Origin: Ammoniphilus sp. YIM 78166 | GTDB lineage: Bacteria > Bacillota > Bacilli > Aneurinibacillales > RAOX-1 | Length of the DNA stretch: 64,000 nt | Direction of reading: 5' to 3' | NCBI RefSeq assembly: GCF_004522215.1 | Contig: NZ_SDLR01000005.1 | Span: forward strand, 279,086 to 343,085 | Shown: positions 24,198 to 32,512 of the stretch, piece by piece | How the letters are laid out: every line of letters starts with the position of its first letter | Position numbering within the stretch: position 1 is the first letter of the stretch | The notes under the pieces: model-generated | What the model was told of the DNA's origin: nothing | Databases searched by the model: none | What the model saw: only the letters and a program-made list of their open reading frames with translations | Made by a program: the position numbers and the translations under genes

Positions 24198-25511
24198 TTA
24201 TTTAGCTAGTAGTTCATTGACCTGCTTTTCAGCATCTGCTAATACTTGATCGACGGTTGCCTGCCCGGTCATAAGCTTATCGAAGTTCGGCACTAAGATT
24301 TCCTTGATGGGCCCTACCTTATCAGAGTTTGGCAAAAAGGCTACCACATTGGCCACTTCGGCATAATCGGAACGATACGGGAGAGACTTAAACTCTTGGG
24401 ATTCGGCAACCGTGATTTTGCTTGGCACATGGCCCGCTTTCGCCCACATCGCGCCATGGTCTGCCAGCCAGTTTGCGAATTTCGCCGCTGCTGCCGCTTT
24501 TTTCTCATCCTTATTCTTTTGTACAGGGATCACGAGCGTGTGAGAATCCCCCCAGGCTGCCGGTTGATCATACAGTTGTGGGAAGGAAATAGCAGCAAAG
24601 TCCAAGGTGTCCTTGTTTTTCTCAAAGGTTCCGGTGGACCATACTCCATTGAGAGAGATGGCGCCTTTTCCTGCGGCAAAAATCTCTCCACCGTTCTTAA
24701 TGTTCTTCGGCCATAAGTCTTCATTGACCAGGTCAGCTAAAAATTGAAGAGCTTGCTTGCTCTTTTCATTGTTAAAGTCCGCTTTTTTACCGTCTTCTGT
24801 CAGCAATTGCCCCCCCATCTGGCTATATAAGGTCCACCATAACCAATAAGGCTGATTTCCTTTGGAGGTGGTCGCCAATGGCATCACGTCCGCTGGCGCC
24901 TTGGCCTTGATTTCTCTTAAGAAGTTCACGAACCCTTCAGCACCAGGCTCCATTTTGGGTTTCCCATCGGCATCCAGCAGTCCCGCGTCCCCTAATATTT
25001 TTTTGTTATAGAACATAATTTCAGCATGCGTATCGAGCGGAATCGCCATATGCTTGCCATCAAACACAGTTGCCTGGAGGATGTTCGGATTAAATGAGCT
25101 CCAGTCCAAATCCGTGGCAATCGTATCCATCACTTCCAAGTTTCCGGTTGGTACGAGCTCGGCTAGCTTGGAGGTATGGGCAATGGCCACGTCAGGTGCC
25201 TGTCCGGATACCATGGCCGTGGATAATTTTGTATAATATTCCTCGTTCTTTAAATTCAAGATTTGCACATTCGTGTCGGGGTTCTCTTGATTGAATTTGT
25301 TGACCATTTCCTTCATAAAATCGCCATCGCCGCCGCTGAATGGAACCCAATAATTGAGCTTAATAGGTTCAGATGCACCACTTCCGGCTTGCTCTTGCTT
25401 GCCAGCGCTTTCATTTTGTGGTGTTCCCGATGTCCCACTGCCCGTACCGCAAGCGGTAAGGAAGGAAGCCGTGATTAGCATGGACGCCAAAAGACCGCTA
25501 AGTTTCTTCAT
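24198..25511 (-). CDS. sugar ABC transporter substrate-binding lipoprotein
   Basis: A 437-residue lipoprotein. The signal peptide ends in the lipobox LTAC (Cys at about residue 21), and a Ser/Gly-rich linker leads to a family 1 solute-binding fold (LNYWVPFSGGDGDFMKEMVNKFNQ, then VDQVLADAEKQVNELL at the end). It would be anchored outside the membrane and deliver a sugar to the two permeases downstream. It is the first gene of the operon and is preceded by a promoter with an operator-like repeat that resembles the one in front of the ArsR-type regulator. Confidence 0.92.
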   Translation of the reverse strand: MKKLSGLLASMLITASFLTACGTGSGTSGTPQNESAGKQEQAGSGASEPIKLNYWVPFSGGDGDFMKEMVNKFNQENPDTNVQILNLKNEEYYTKLSTAMVSGQAPDVAIAHTSKLAELVPTGNLEVMDTIATDLDWSSFNPNILQATVFDGKHMAIPLDTHAEIMFYNKKILGDAGLLDADGKPKMEPGAEGFVNFLREIKAKAPADVMPLATTSKGNQPYWLWWTLYSQMGGQLLTEDGKKADFNNEKSKQALQFLADLVNEDLWPKNIKNGGEIFAAGKGAISLNGVWSTGTFEKNKDTLDFAAISFPQLYDQPAAWGDSHTLVIPVQKNKDEKKAAAAAKFANWLADHGAMWAKAGHVPSKITVAESQEFKSLPYRSDYAEVANVVAFLPNSDKVGPIKEILVPNFDKLMTGQATVDQVLADAEKQVNELLAK

Positions 25512-25547
25512 AAATGTCCCCCTTTATCTAAATTAATAGAATGTTTT

Positions 25548-25587
25548 TGACAATTTTATTGTAACATACTATCTTGTTTTATTTCAA
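25548..25587 (-). promoter_or_regulatory. promoter and operator of the sugar ABC/GH2 operon
   Basis: On the minus strand TTGAAA (25582-25587) and TACAAT (25558-25563) are 18 bp apart. An imperfect inverted repeat TTACAA-N5-TTGTCA (25548-25564) overlaps the -10 and resembles the TTATTACAA/TTGTAATAA dyad in front of the regulator gene, so repression by that protein is likely. Confidence 0.55.
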
Positions 25588-25610
25588 TAATTATTATAAT
25601 AAAAAAGAAA

Positions 25611-25633
25611 AAATCCCCAAAACAAGAGGATTT
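25611..25633 (-). terminator. terminator of the ArsR-type regulator
   Basis: A 6-bp stem AAATCC/GGATTT. On the minus strand the right arm runs into a long T tract (TTTTTTCTTTTTT), which compensates for the short stem. Confidence 0.6.
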
Positions 25634-25686
25634 CTAAAATAATCTACTTATTATTATATAAAAAGATATAATAATTGAATATTTCA

Positions 25687-26604
25687 TCATCCTTTATTAG
25701 AATAACGAATCTTCATAATGATCCCTTGCTCATAGTTGCCGAACCGATGCCCAAATAGGTTAAGCCCTCCCACATTCATCGCGTCTTTCTTGACGCCGAA
25801 CCGAATGGATAGAAAAGGCTTATGTTCAATTTTCAGATCGTCCAGCGTAATATTAGAAATCTGAACCCCGTCTAGGAAGGTGCCTCGCTTGCTAACCATC
25901 CATCTTTTTAATAAGCCGAATTGTGTATTGGTGGTCAGCCACCACTGGGGGGTCAAGAAGCCTCTTTCTCCTCCAAAATCGCCCGGGCTCGTCCATGTTC
26001 CGATTTCTACTTGATTGACCCATACGGTGATATCGGACGGCCAATCCAGCTTGTGATAGGGGGCTTCCGAACAGATCTCAGCGGAAAATTCAAGTTCTTC
26101 TGCTAAAGCGCCATACGGGATCCGGTTAGGAAAGCGATATTCAATGTAACCAGCCCGGAACCATAACAGCTGTGCTTCTTTCCTCTCGGTTTCATAGAAA
26201 GTCCTTGGGTCATCCATAATGCCGATAATACCAGACTCGCTGACTAGGCCACAGGTAGGCTCGACCTCGCAGTCAATATACTCCCCGATAGGCAAGTCAA
26301 TGAGGATGGACTGCTCATGGCTTGGCTCATCTGGCCGCAGATCGATCACAATCCGGTCATATTTCCTCGAGCTAACCTTCTGGCTGCCACGGCCGGGGAC
26401 GATCTCCGTAGCTATCAATCCGGCATCTTCAAGCTTCTGGATGTTGACGGCTGCTGTTGAGAAGGGAATTTCAAGCGCTTCTGAAAGATCGTTTACATTT
26501 TGAGGACCCTCGCTGAGAAGATTCAGGATCGTGATCCGGCGCTCATTGGCGAGGGCCTTGCAGATCTCAAGGGCTTCTTCTAAGGTTAAGTGTAGTGTTC
26601 GCAT
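25687..26604 (-). CDS. ArsR-type HTH regulator with large C-terminal domain
   Basis: A 305-residue protein. Residues 1-85 are an ArsR-like winged helix (EICKALANERRITILNLLSEGPQNVNDLSEAL, recognition helix IPFSTAAVNIQKLEDAGLI). The remaining 220 residues form a beta-rich domain that I do not recognise by name; it occurs in regulators beside carbohydrate operons of Paenibacillaceae and probably senses a sugar. There are no metal-binding cysteines of the classic ArsR type. A 9-bp-arm palindrome lies in its promoter and a related one in the promoter of the downstream transport operon, suggesting auto- and operon control. Confidence 0.82.
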   Translation of the reverse strand: MRTLHLTLEEALEICKALANERRITILNLLSEGPQNVNDLSEALEIPFSTAAVNIQKLEDAGLIATEIVPGRGSQKVSSRKYDRIVIDLRPDEPSHEQSILIDLPIGEYIDCEVEPTCGLVSESGIIGIMDDPRTFYETERKEAQLLWFRAGYIEYRFPNRIPYGALAEELEFSAEICSEAPYHKLDWPSDITVWVNQVEIGTWTSPGDFGGERGFLTPQWWLTTNTQFGLLKRWMVSKRGTFLDGVQISNITLDDLKIEHKPFLSIRFGVKKDAMNVGGLNLFGHRFGNYEQGIIMKIRYSNKG

Positions 26605-26618
26605 CTGAGCCCCCTTTT

Positions 26619-26642
26619 TTATTACAATATTTTTTGTAATAA
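26619..26642 (-). promoter_or_regulatory. operator palindrome of the ArsR-type regulator
   Basis: A perfect inverted repeat with 9-bp arms TTATTACAA and TTGTAATAA around a 6-bp centre, 15 bases upstream of the regulator's start codon. The position and symmetry are those of an autoregulatory operator. Confidence 0.65.
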
Positions 26643-26679
26643 TAGTATAGCAAGGTTTACATTCAAAAACCAGAAAAAA

Positions 26680-26699
26680 GAATCCCTGTAAGGGGATTC
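26680..26699 (-). terminator. terminator of the TRAP/Rieske operon
   Basis: A 7-bp perfect stem GAATCCC/GGGATTC. On the minus strand it is followed by TTTTTTCTGG. It lies 60 bases after the Rieske gene and upstream of the ArsR promoter. Confidence 0.75.
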
Positions 26700-26759
26700 C
26701 CGTGGTCTAAGAGTGCAAGATTTCTTCAATCGCCTGAAGAACCTCTTTCATATATGAGC

Positions 26760-27176
26760 TCATATTGTTACAATCACATAATCCGAACGGATGATAACAG
26801 GATAGGTTTCCGCTTGCAAGGTCTCTGGCGGGGACTGCACTTTCACATCATACGTCTTTACTAGACACCTCTGAGGGTCGTTGATCGATTTTCCCGTTTT
26901 AATGTCAAATTCCCAACCATGCCAAGGACAGCGGAGGATCTCCCCTTCCTTGATAAAAACTAATTGATCCAAACTGCCCTGACTTGTGCTTTCACAGACG
27001 GTCATCCCTCCGACGCTCCCTTCACAGAGAGGGGCACCTTGATGAGGGCAGCTATTTCTTAAGGCAAAATAATCACCGTTGACATTAAAGATGCATATGG
27101 ACCTTCCCTCAATTTTCACATGCTTTTTCTCACCAGTAGGAATTTCTTCTACCGTGGCTACTATATATTCTTTCAA
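26760..27176 (-). CDS. Rieske [2Fe-2S] ferredoxin-type protein
   Basis: A small soluble protein of 138 residues. The cluster ligands are Cys43 and His45 (CPHQG), and Cys83 and His86 (CPWHGWEFD). The two boxes are 38 residues apart, longer than in plain Rieske ferredoxins because of an inserted loop; this longer spacing is known in a subgroup. It probably donates electrons to an oxygenase or reductase that is not in this operon. A TTG at 27194 is possible but lies inside the purine-rich ribosome binding site. TTG 27176 after GGGGGGAAAGGG is preferred, giving MKEYIVATVEE. It is the last gene of the TRAP operon. Confidence 0.85.
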   Translation of the reverse strand: MKEYIVATVEEIPTGEKKHVKIEGRSICIFNVNGDYFALRNSCPHQGAPLCEGSVGGMTVCESTSQGSLDQLVFIKEGEILRCPWHGWEFDIKTGKSINDPQRCLVKTYDVKVQSPPETLQAETYPVIIRSDYVIVTI

Positions 27177-27194
27177 GTCCCTTTCCCCCCACAA

Positions 27195-28286
27195 TTAATC
27201 TAGATTATATAATTCCTTTGCATTTTCAAAAAAGATCCTCTGTTTCAAATCCTCAGGCATTTTAGGAAACGCTCGGCTCGGGGAATCAAAGTCCCAATGC
27301 GGATAATCAGAGGAAAACATGAGAATATTCTTGGCATCCATCATTTCGAAAATCTGTAAGAGATGCTCAGGCTTCTCCGGGCTCTCAATGGGCTGGGAGG
27401 TGATGCGGACATGATCGCGAATGTATTCGCTCGGTTTTTTCTTTACCCGCGGCACTTCTTCGCGAAGCCCCTTCCATTCGGAATCTAGTCTCCATAGTAA
27501 AGGTGGAAGCCATGCTGAACCTCCTTCCACCAGCACAAGCTTGAGTTTGGGAAAGCGCTCAAAGACTCCTTCGGTCAAAAAGCTAATGAGATGTGCCTGG
27601 AAGGACAGCATCAAGCCTGTATGCCACTCGATGTAGGTAGCCGGGTACCCGCTAATCTGAGAATCATTTATTCCCACGCCTTCGGTTCCTGGATGCAGGG
27701 CCAGAGGTAACCCGTTGCGTTCGCAAGCCTCGAATATAGGATAGAACTGCCGATGCCCGTATGGCGCCCTCGAGCCTCCATCGATCATGACTTGAACCAT
27801 ATGAGGATGATCAGCCCATCGGTCAATCTCTTTTGCTGCTGCCATCGGATCTTGAGGGGCGACCGTGATTGATCCCTTGCATCTTCCATCCGCATTGTTA
27901 TGGTCGAGCCAAACATCTGCCAGCCAGTCATTATAAGCGGCTGCAACAGCTGTTGCGAATTCTGGATTTGGATACATCGTGGCAAAAGCCCTCGGGAGTA
28001 GAATGGCATAATTTATTCCATATTCATCCAGTAGTTGCTGTCGCATGAAATCAGGATCCGAACAAGGGAAGCCTCCATTCGGAGTAAAGGAGTCCAAGCG
28101 ATTCGGATGAATAGGATTCATGTAAATCCCTCTGGTATTGGCTGTCTGCAGGCGATCTCTCCATGGCGGCTGCATATATGCTTTGATTTCATCTACACTC
28201 TTCGGATGGGGGTGAACATCACAGTCAATGATCCCATTTAGCCTGTTTTTGGGACCCGCATTTTTCAAGGTCTTTGCATCAATCAT
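27195..28286 (-). CDS. amidohydrolase family 2 (ACMSD-like decarboxylase/hydrolase)
   Basis: A 363-residue TIM-barrel metal enzyme. The metal-binding start is IIDCDVHPHP, further ligand positions are LALHPGTEG and WHTGLMLSFQAHL, and the catalytic aspartate lies in FSSDYPHWDFDSP. These match the amidohydrolase-2 group that includes aminocarboxymuconate-semialdehyde and salicylate-type decarboxylases as well as hydrolases. With a TRAP importer and a Rieske protein next to it, a role in breaking down an imported organic acid is likely; the substrate is unknown. It begins 13 bp after the TRAP permease stop. Confidence 0.87.
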   Translation of the reverse strand: MIDAKTLKNAGPKNRLNGIIDCDVHPHPKSVDEIKAYMQPPWRDRLQTANTRGIYMNPIHPNRLDSFTPNGGFPCSDPDFMRQQLLDEYGINYAILLPRAFATMYPNPEFATAVAAAYNDWLADVWLDHNNADGRCKGSITVAPQDPMAAAKEIDRWADHPHMVQVMIDGGSRAPYGHRQFYPIFEACERNGLPLALHPGTEGVGINDSQISGYPATYIEWHTGLMLSFQAHLISFLTEGVFERFPKLKLVLVEGGSAWLPPLLWRLDSEWKGLREEVPRVKKKPSEYIRDHVRITSQPIESPEKPEHLLQIFEMMDAKNILMFSSDYPHWDFDSPSRAFPKMPEDLKQRIFFENAKELYNLD

Positions 28287-28299
28287 GATCTTTCCTCCT

Positions 28300-30255
28300 T
28301 CATTCTTGATAAATATCTACTGCAGCTTTTTTATTCAGCTCGAATCGCTGTAAAAAATAGATGAAAAGCAATACGGTAATTCCAAACGTATCGGTGAGCA
28401 GTCCCGGCTTGATCATGCACAAGCCTGCAGTAAGCATTACGACCCTCTGCCATTTGGACAAAGGAGCAACGAGATAATTTTCTATTACGCAAGAAAGGAT
28501 AATCACGCCAGTCATAGCCGATAAGCCAATGGATATTACCCCGATCCAGGTGTAATCCACAAATAAGATCTGGGGAGAATAGACGAACATATAGGGAACG
28601 ATAAAAGCTGGCAGCGTTAGCTTTAATGCTTCCCAGCCAGTTTGGCTTGGGCTCCCTCCCGAAAGACCCGCTGCGGCATAAGCCGGAATAGCAACAGGAG
28701 GGGTCACATTTGCCATCAGCCCAAAGTAAAAGACAAAGAAATGAGCGGCCAGCAAGGGGACATCGAATTTAGCGATAACTGGGGCAGCAACCGTTGCCAA
28801 TAGCACGTACGTGGCTACCGTCGGCAACCCCATCCCCATAAGGATGGAAATAAGCATCACTAGAATCAGCGTCAAGAGCAAGCTTCCTTGCGAAAAGTGT
28901 AAAATGTAGTTCCCTAGCGCAGAGGCTACACCTGTCAAGGTGGACACCCCAATCACCAAGCCAACGCTAGCAGTGGCAATCGCAACTGGCACAGTCCGTT
29001 TAGCACCAGTTTCAAGAGCCCACCGAATATCCTGAATCGACATGCGCGTATTTTTCCTTAAGGCAGAAACCAAAACGGTTAGAATAATCCCCCAAAACCC
29101 AACAAATAAAGGAGTATACTGCATCATCAGCAGGACGATAACCGCTAAAAAAGGAAGGAGGAGATGGCCTCTTTCTTTTAATGCCTCCTTTATTAATGGG
29201 AGTTCCTGTGCAGATAAGCCTCTCAACCCCAACTTTCTAGCTCGCAGATGAACCATGGTAAATACACCCGTATAGTAAAGTGCAACTGGAATGACGGCCG
29301 CTAGAATGATCGTGGAATAGGGGATTCCCAGATAATCCGCCATAATAAAGGCTGCAGAACCCATAATGGGCGGCATGAGCTGACCTGCAGTGGAAGCCGA
29401 TGCTTCCACTGCACCCGAAAACTCCCTGGAGTACCCGATTCGCTTCATTAAGGGGATCGTAAAAGCTCCTGTCGTGACCACATTAGCGGCCGCACTTCCG
29501 CTAATGGAACCGAACAGCGCACTCGTCATTACCGAAACTTTAGCTGGTCCGCCAATGGTCTTCCCCGCCAGAGCAAGAGCTAAGTCTTGAATTAATAATC
29601 CAAGTCCGCTGCGCTCGAGGAACGTTCCGAAAATAATAAACAAAACAATATACGTAGCAGAAGTCCCTAAAGCGATACTAAAAAGCCCTTCCGGAATCAT
29701 AAACAGATGATCGATAAGACGCTTAAAACTTGCACCTGAATGGGCGAAAATCCCGGGCATGTAGGGACCATAGTAAGCATAGGCCAGAAAAACCATCGCA
29801 ATGATGGCAAGCTCTTTTCCCACAGCCCTCCTGACCGCTTCCAATACAAGAACGATTGCGAGGCTGCCCATGAAAATATCTACTTGATTAGGCATTCCTC
29901 CCCGCATCAGAATATCCTTATACTGGAACACTACGTACCCTACAGAAATGATAGAAAGCATTGCTAGAAGCATATCCATCCATGTAACGCGGTTCGTTTT
30001 GGATTTTCTCCTAGCAGGATAAAGAAGAAACACGAGAGCAAGCACAAACATTAAGTGAACGGCACGTTGCCTGATCGTTTCCAGCAAACCAAAACCCGCG
30101 GTATAAAGGTGAAAAACAGCCATCGCCAGGGACAAGGCGAGTATTACTGCTGCGAGGATACCTGCAGGGTTTCTAAAGGTCGATTCCGTGTCATACTTTT
30201 TCGAAACCTCCTCCTGCAACTCGCTGGATATCAGATCCGGATTTTTCATTGGCAT
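28300..30255 (-). CDS. TRAP transporter fused permease (4TM/12TM)
   Basis: A 651-residue membrane protein combining the small DctQ-like four-helix part (about residues 25-160) and the large DctM-like part (about 165-640) in one chain. This is the architecture that goes with TAXI-type binding proteins. DctM landmarks include FGSISGSAAANVVTTGAFTIPLMKRIGYS, SASTAGQLMPPIMGSAAF and LLLTLILVMLISILMGMGLPTVATYV. It imports an organic acid driven by an ion gradient together with the TAXI protein encoded 27 bp upstream. Confidence 0.94.
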   Translation of the reverse strand: MPMKNPDLISSELQEEVSKKYDTESTFRNPAGILAAVILALSLAMAVFHLYTAGFGLLETIRQRAVHLMFVLALVFLLYPARRKSKTNRVTWMDMLLAMLSIISVGYVVFQYKDILMRGGMPNQVDIFMGSLAIVLVLEAVRRAVGKELAIIAMVFLAYAYYGPYMPGIFAHSGASFKRLIDHLFMIPEGLFSIALGTSATYIVLFIIFGTFLERSGLGLLIQDLALALAGKTIGGPAKVSVMTSALFGSISGSAAANVVTTGAFTIPLMKRIGYSREFSGAVEASASTAGQLMPPIMGSAAFIMADYLGIPYSTIILAAVIPVALYYTGVFTMVHLRARKLGLRGLSAQELPLIKEALKERGHLLLPFLAVIVLLMMQYTPLFVGFWGIILTVLVSALRKNTRMSIQDIRWALETGAKRTVPVAIATASVGLVIGVSTLTGVASALGNYILHFSQGSLLLTLILVMLISILMGMGLPTVATYVLLATVAAPVIAKFDVPLLAAHFFVFYFGLMANVTPPVAIPAYAAAGLSGGSPSQTGWEALKLTLPAFIVPYMFVYSPQILFVDYTWIGVISIGLSAMTGVIILSCVIENYLVAPLSKWQRVVMLTAGLCMIKPGLLTDTFGITVLLFIYFLQRFELNKKAAVDIYQE

Positions 30256-30282
30256 TCCTCCTTAATGGCACAAGATTCACCT

Positions 30283-31290
30283 TTACTTTAGAACGCCCTT
30301 TTCACGATAGTACCGTTCAGCACCAGGATGGAGAGGGATGGATAGCCCCTTGACAGCGGTTTCAAGCGTCAGCTCCTTGAATGCATTATGCTGTGTCTGC
30401 AGGTACTCCAGATTGTCAAAAATATACCCGGTTAATTCGTATATCAATTCCTCATCCAAATCTTCCCGTGCAATTAGCATAACCTGAAGCATGACGGTAT
30501 GGATGTCTTCCGGCTGATTTTGATAAGTGCCTGCAGGGATGGTTGCGGGCAAAAAGAACGATTCCCCTGCCGTTAATTTTGCAATGGCTTCAGGCTCCAG
30601 GGAAATCATTTTTGCCTGATTGGTCATAGTAAGTTCAACAAACGTTGAGAATGGATAAGGAACCAGCGCATTCAATCCATCTACTTGCTTATTTTTCATT
30701 TGGTCAGCACCAGCTGAGATCCCAATGTACTCAGGAATCAGATCATTTCGATCGGTATAGCTATAGCCGTGGGCATCATAAACAATCCGGGTCGTGTTTT
30801 CCGTTCCGCTGCTAGGACCTCCAACCACCATTTTTTTCCCTTTAAAATCCTTAAACGTTTCAATGCCTTTTTCCGGATGAACTACTTGCTGAAAGTATCC
30901 TCCATAGACTCCCGCTATAGCTCGGATCTCTTGGTTTGCTTTCCCCTCAAAGCTCTCTTCCCCATGAAAGGCCTGATGCGTGACAAGAGAATCCGCAATG
31001 GCTAAGTCCAGCTCTTTGTCTGCCATCAATAGAATGTTTTGCCCACCACCGGTAGTGGTTTGGGCAGAAGCCTTTATATTCCCTGTCTTTTCAGAAAACA
31101 ATTGGGCGAATCCACTTGCCGCGGCGAAGAATACCCCACCCGTGCTTCCCCCGCCAATTTTCAAAAAGTCCGGCCGTCCTGCAGTTGAACCGCCTGAATC
31201 CGACGATGATGACAAATTCCCCCCGCTTCCGCAACCAATTAAACTTGCAGCCAAAACTGTAACTAGTAATCCAGACACCCATTTTTTCAT
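30283..31290 (-). CDS. TAXI-family TRAP solute-binding lipoprotein
   Basis: A 335-residue protein with a lipoprotein signal peptide (lipobox LIGC, Cys about residue 20) and a Ser/Gly linker. The TAXI fold follows (LKIGGGSTGGVFFAAASGFAQLF at the start of the mature region, then TTTGGGQNILLMADKELDLAIADS). TAXI proteins bind dicarboxylates, amino acids or aromatic acids, and the ligand here is open. It is anchored outside the cytoplasmic membrane and delivers to the fused permease downstream. Confidence 0.93.
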   Translation of the reverse strand: MKKWVSGLLVTVLAASLIGCGSGGNLSSSSDSGGSTAGRPDFLKIGGGSTGGVFFAAASGFAQLFSEKTGNIKASAQTTTGGGQNILLMADKELDLAIADSLVTHQAFHGEESFEGKANQEIRAIAGVYGGYFQQVVHPEKGIETFKDFKGKKMVVGGPSSGTENTTRIVYDAHGYSYTDRNDLIPEYIGISAGADQMKNKQVDGLNALVPYPFSTFVELTMTNQAKMISLEPEAIAKLTAGESFFLPATIPAGTYQNQPEDIHTVMLQVMLIAREDLDEELIYELTGYIFDNLEYLQTQHNAFKELTLETAVKGLSIPLHPGAERYYREKGVLK

Positions 31291-31390
31291 ATCAATTCAC
31301 CCTCCTTATTCTTCTAACATCAAAACACCTTGTGCAACCATGATATTGATCCAATCCCACCCCCTTTCAAGATGAAAGAAAACAAAAAGA

Positions 31391-31430
31391 CCCAACCGCC
31401 TAGTGGACATACTGCCACTAGATAGTTGGG
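31391..31430 (-). terminator. hairpin between DUF3870 gene and TAXI gene
   Basis: A long imperfect hairpin with arms CCCAAC...CTAGTGG and CCACTAG...GTTGGG. On the minus strand it ends in TCTTTTTG. It should reduce read-through from the DUF3870 gene into the TAXI gene. Confidence 0.7.
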
Positions 31431-31508
31431 CCTTTTGCTCATCAGTAACTTTTACACTAACTCCTTATAAGGGAGGCAATGGAGTAACCAATACAACAAA
31501 CCCTGATG

Positions 31509-31868
31509 TTAAACGGATCCTATTGAATTGTTCATTTTAAGCGTGTAATTCCGAAAACGGTCATATGCGGAACGCAAAGCAACAAGAATGGCCTTTTGAG
31601 CTGGGCCCTGATAACGTTCCATTGAATTCATAATCTCATCAAATTCCTGTTCAAACGTTCTCCCGATTATTTGTGCCTTAATAAAATCAACAGCTAAGGG
31701 GCTGGCCAAGGTCACATGTGCATCCAGCACTTGTGAAGAGCGCATATCAATGATGAGCCCTACAGCGATATGCGGGTGTAGGTGGCCTACTGCAGTATTG
31801 ACTGGAACACTTCCATTCCCGACAAAATATACAAGATTCGGGTCTCTCAGGGTATCAGTTGATAACAT
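31509..31868 (-). CDS. DUF3870 family protein
   Basis: A small soluble protein of 119 residues matching DUF3870: VYFVGNGSVPVNTAVGHLHPHIAVGLIIDM near the N-terminus, LASPLAVDFIKAQIIGR in the middle and YQGPAQKAILVALRSAYDRF at the end. DUF3870 genes are often beside TRAP transporters and hydrolases in Firmicutes, as here; their biochemical role is unknown. Two starts are possible: ATG 31889 and ATG 31868. The latter has AGGAAGG eight bases upstream and is preferred. It is the first gene of the TRAP cluster. Confidence 0.78.
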   Translation of the reverse strand: MLSTDTLRDPNLVYFVGNGSVPVNTAVGHLHPHIAVGLIIDMRSSQVLDAHVTLASPLAVDFIKAQIIGRTFEQEFDEIMNSMERYQGPAQKAILVALRSAYDRFRNYTLKMNNSIGSV

Positions 31869-31889
31869 TTTTAGGACCTTCCTAGACAT

Positions 31890-32246
31890 TTTTTCCCTAT
31901 ATGAATAGTGTCAATATTTGTTATTAGTTTAATATATTCTCCATTTCAGACGAAATTCCTTCTCCAAAAAAGAAAAAATTTATAATTATCAGTAATAATA
32001 TAAAAAAGGATCAGATAGCTATAAATAGATTGGGGTTCTTACAATCACTCTCTCAACAGAATGGTTTAAATACCATCCATTCGTCCCGTGATTAATAGAA
32101 TCCCAATAAATGCTACTTACACAGAGGAAGAATTGTACTAGGCCATATATCAGAAAGAGCAAGCTGAAAAGGAAGATAAAAGATAATAAATATCAACCCC
32201 ATTCTCTAATTAAGAAAGTGGAGTTGATCGTTGTTCTTTCTCATTT
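31890..32246. other. gene-free AT-rich stretch upstream of the TRAP cluster
   Basis: This is the upstream region of the minus-strand DUF3870 gene. It is strongly AT-rich. A TTGACA (minus strand, near 31912) is present but without a properly spaced -10. No gene is visible. Confidence 0.35.
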
Positions 32247-32433
32247 AGATGGAAAAACACCACTTATTTAGATTAAAGGTGTCTGATTAACCTTGAATAG
32301 ATGGAAAAAGACCACCTACTAAACTAGAAACCCATATATAAAGGAGGTCTAAAGTAGAATAGATGGAGAAAATCCAACTAACAGGACCATTTTACTATCA
32401 TCTTTACTTAATAGATGGACTTTTTCCACTTAC
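32247..32433 (+). repeat. TAGATGG phased repeat element, copy 2 (four units)
   Basis: Four degenerate units begin with AGATGG at 32247, 32299, 32361 and 32413, giving spacings of 52, 62 and 52 nt. Units read roughly TAGATGGAAAAAGACCACC. The fourth is TAGATGGACTTTTTCCACTTA, whose centre is the reverse complement of the others. It lies between the pectinase gene's terminator and the upstream region of the TRAP cluster. No coding capacity. Confidence 0.7.
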
Positions 32434-32465
32434 TCGAGTTTCACAGAAAAAGGAATTCAACACAA

Positions 32466-32500
32466 GAACAAACCCCGCCAACTTGTAGCGGGGTTTGTTC
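32466..32500 (-). terminator. terminator of the pectinesterase/pectate lyase gene
   Basis: A perfect 13-bp stem GAACAAACCCCGC/GCGGGGTTTGTTC with a 9-nt loop, 13 bases after the stop codon. Confidence 0.88.
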
Positions 32501-32512
32501 CCATGCATACCT

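Noticed and set aside
26707..26763. 18-codon minus-strand ORF overlapping the Rieske stop as ATGA
   Set aside because: It could be translationally coupled, but it is too short, without its own ribosome binding site or homology.
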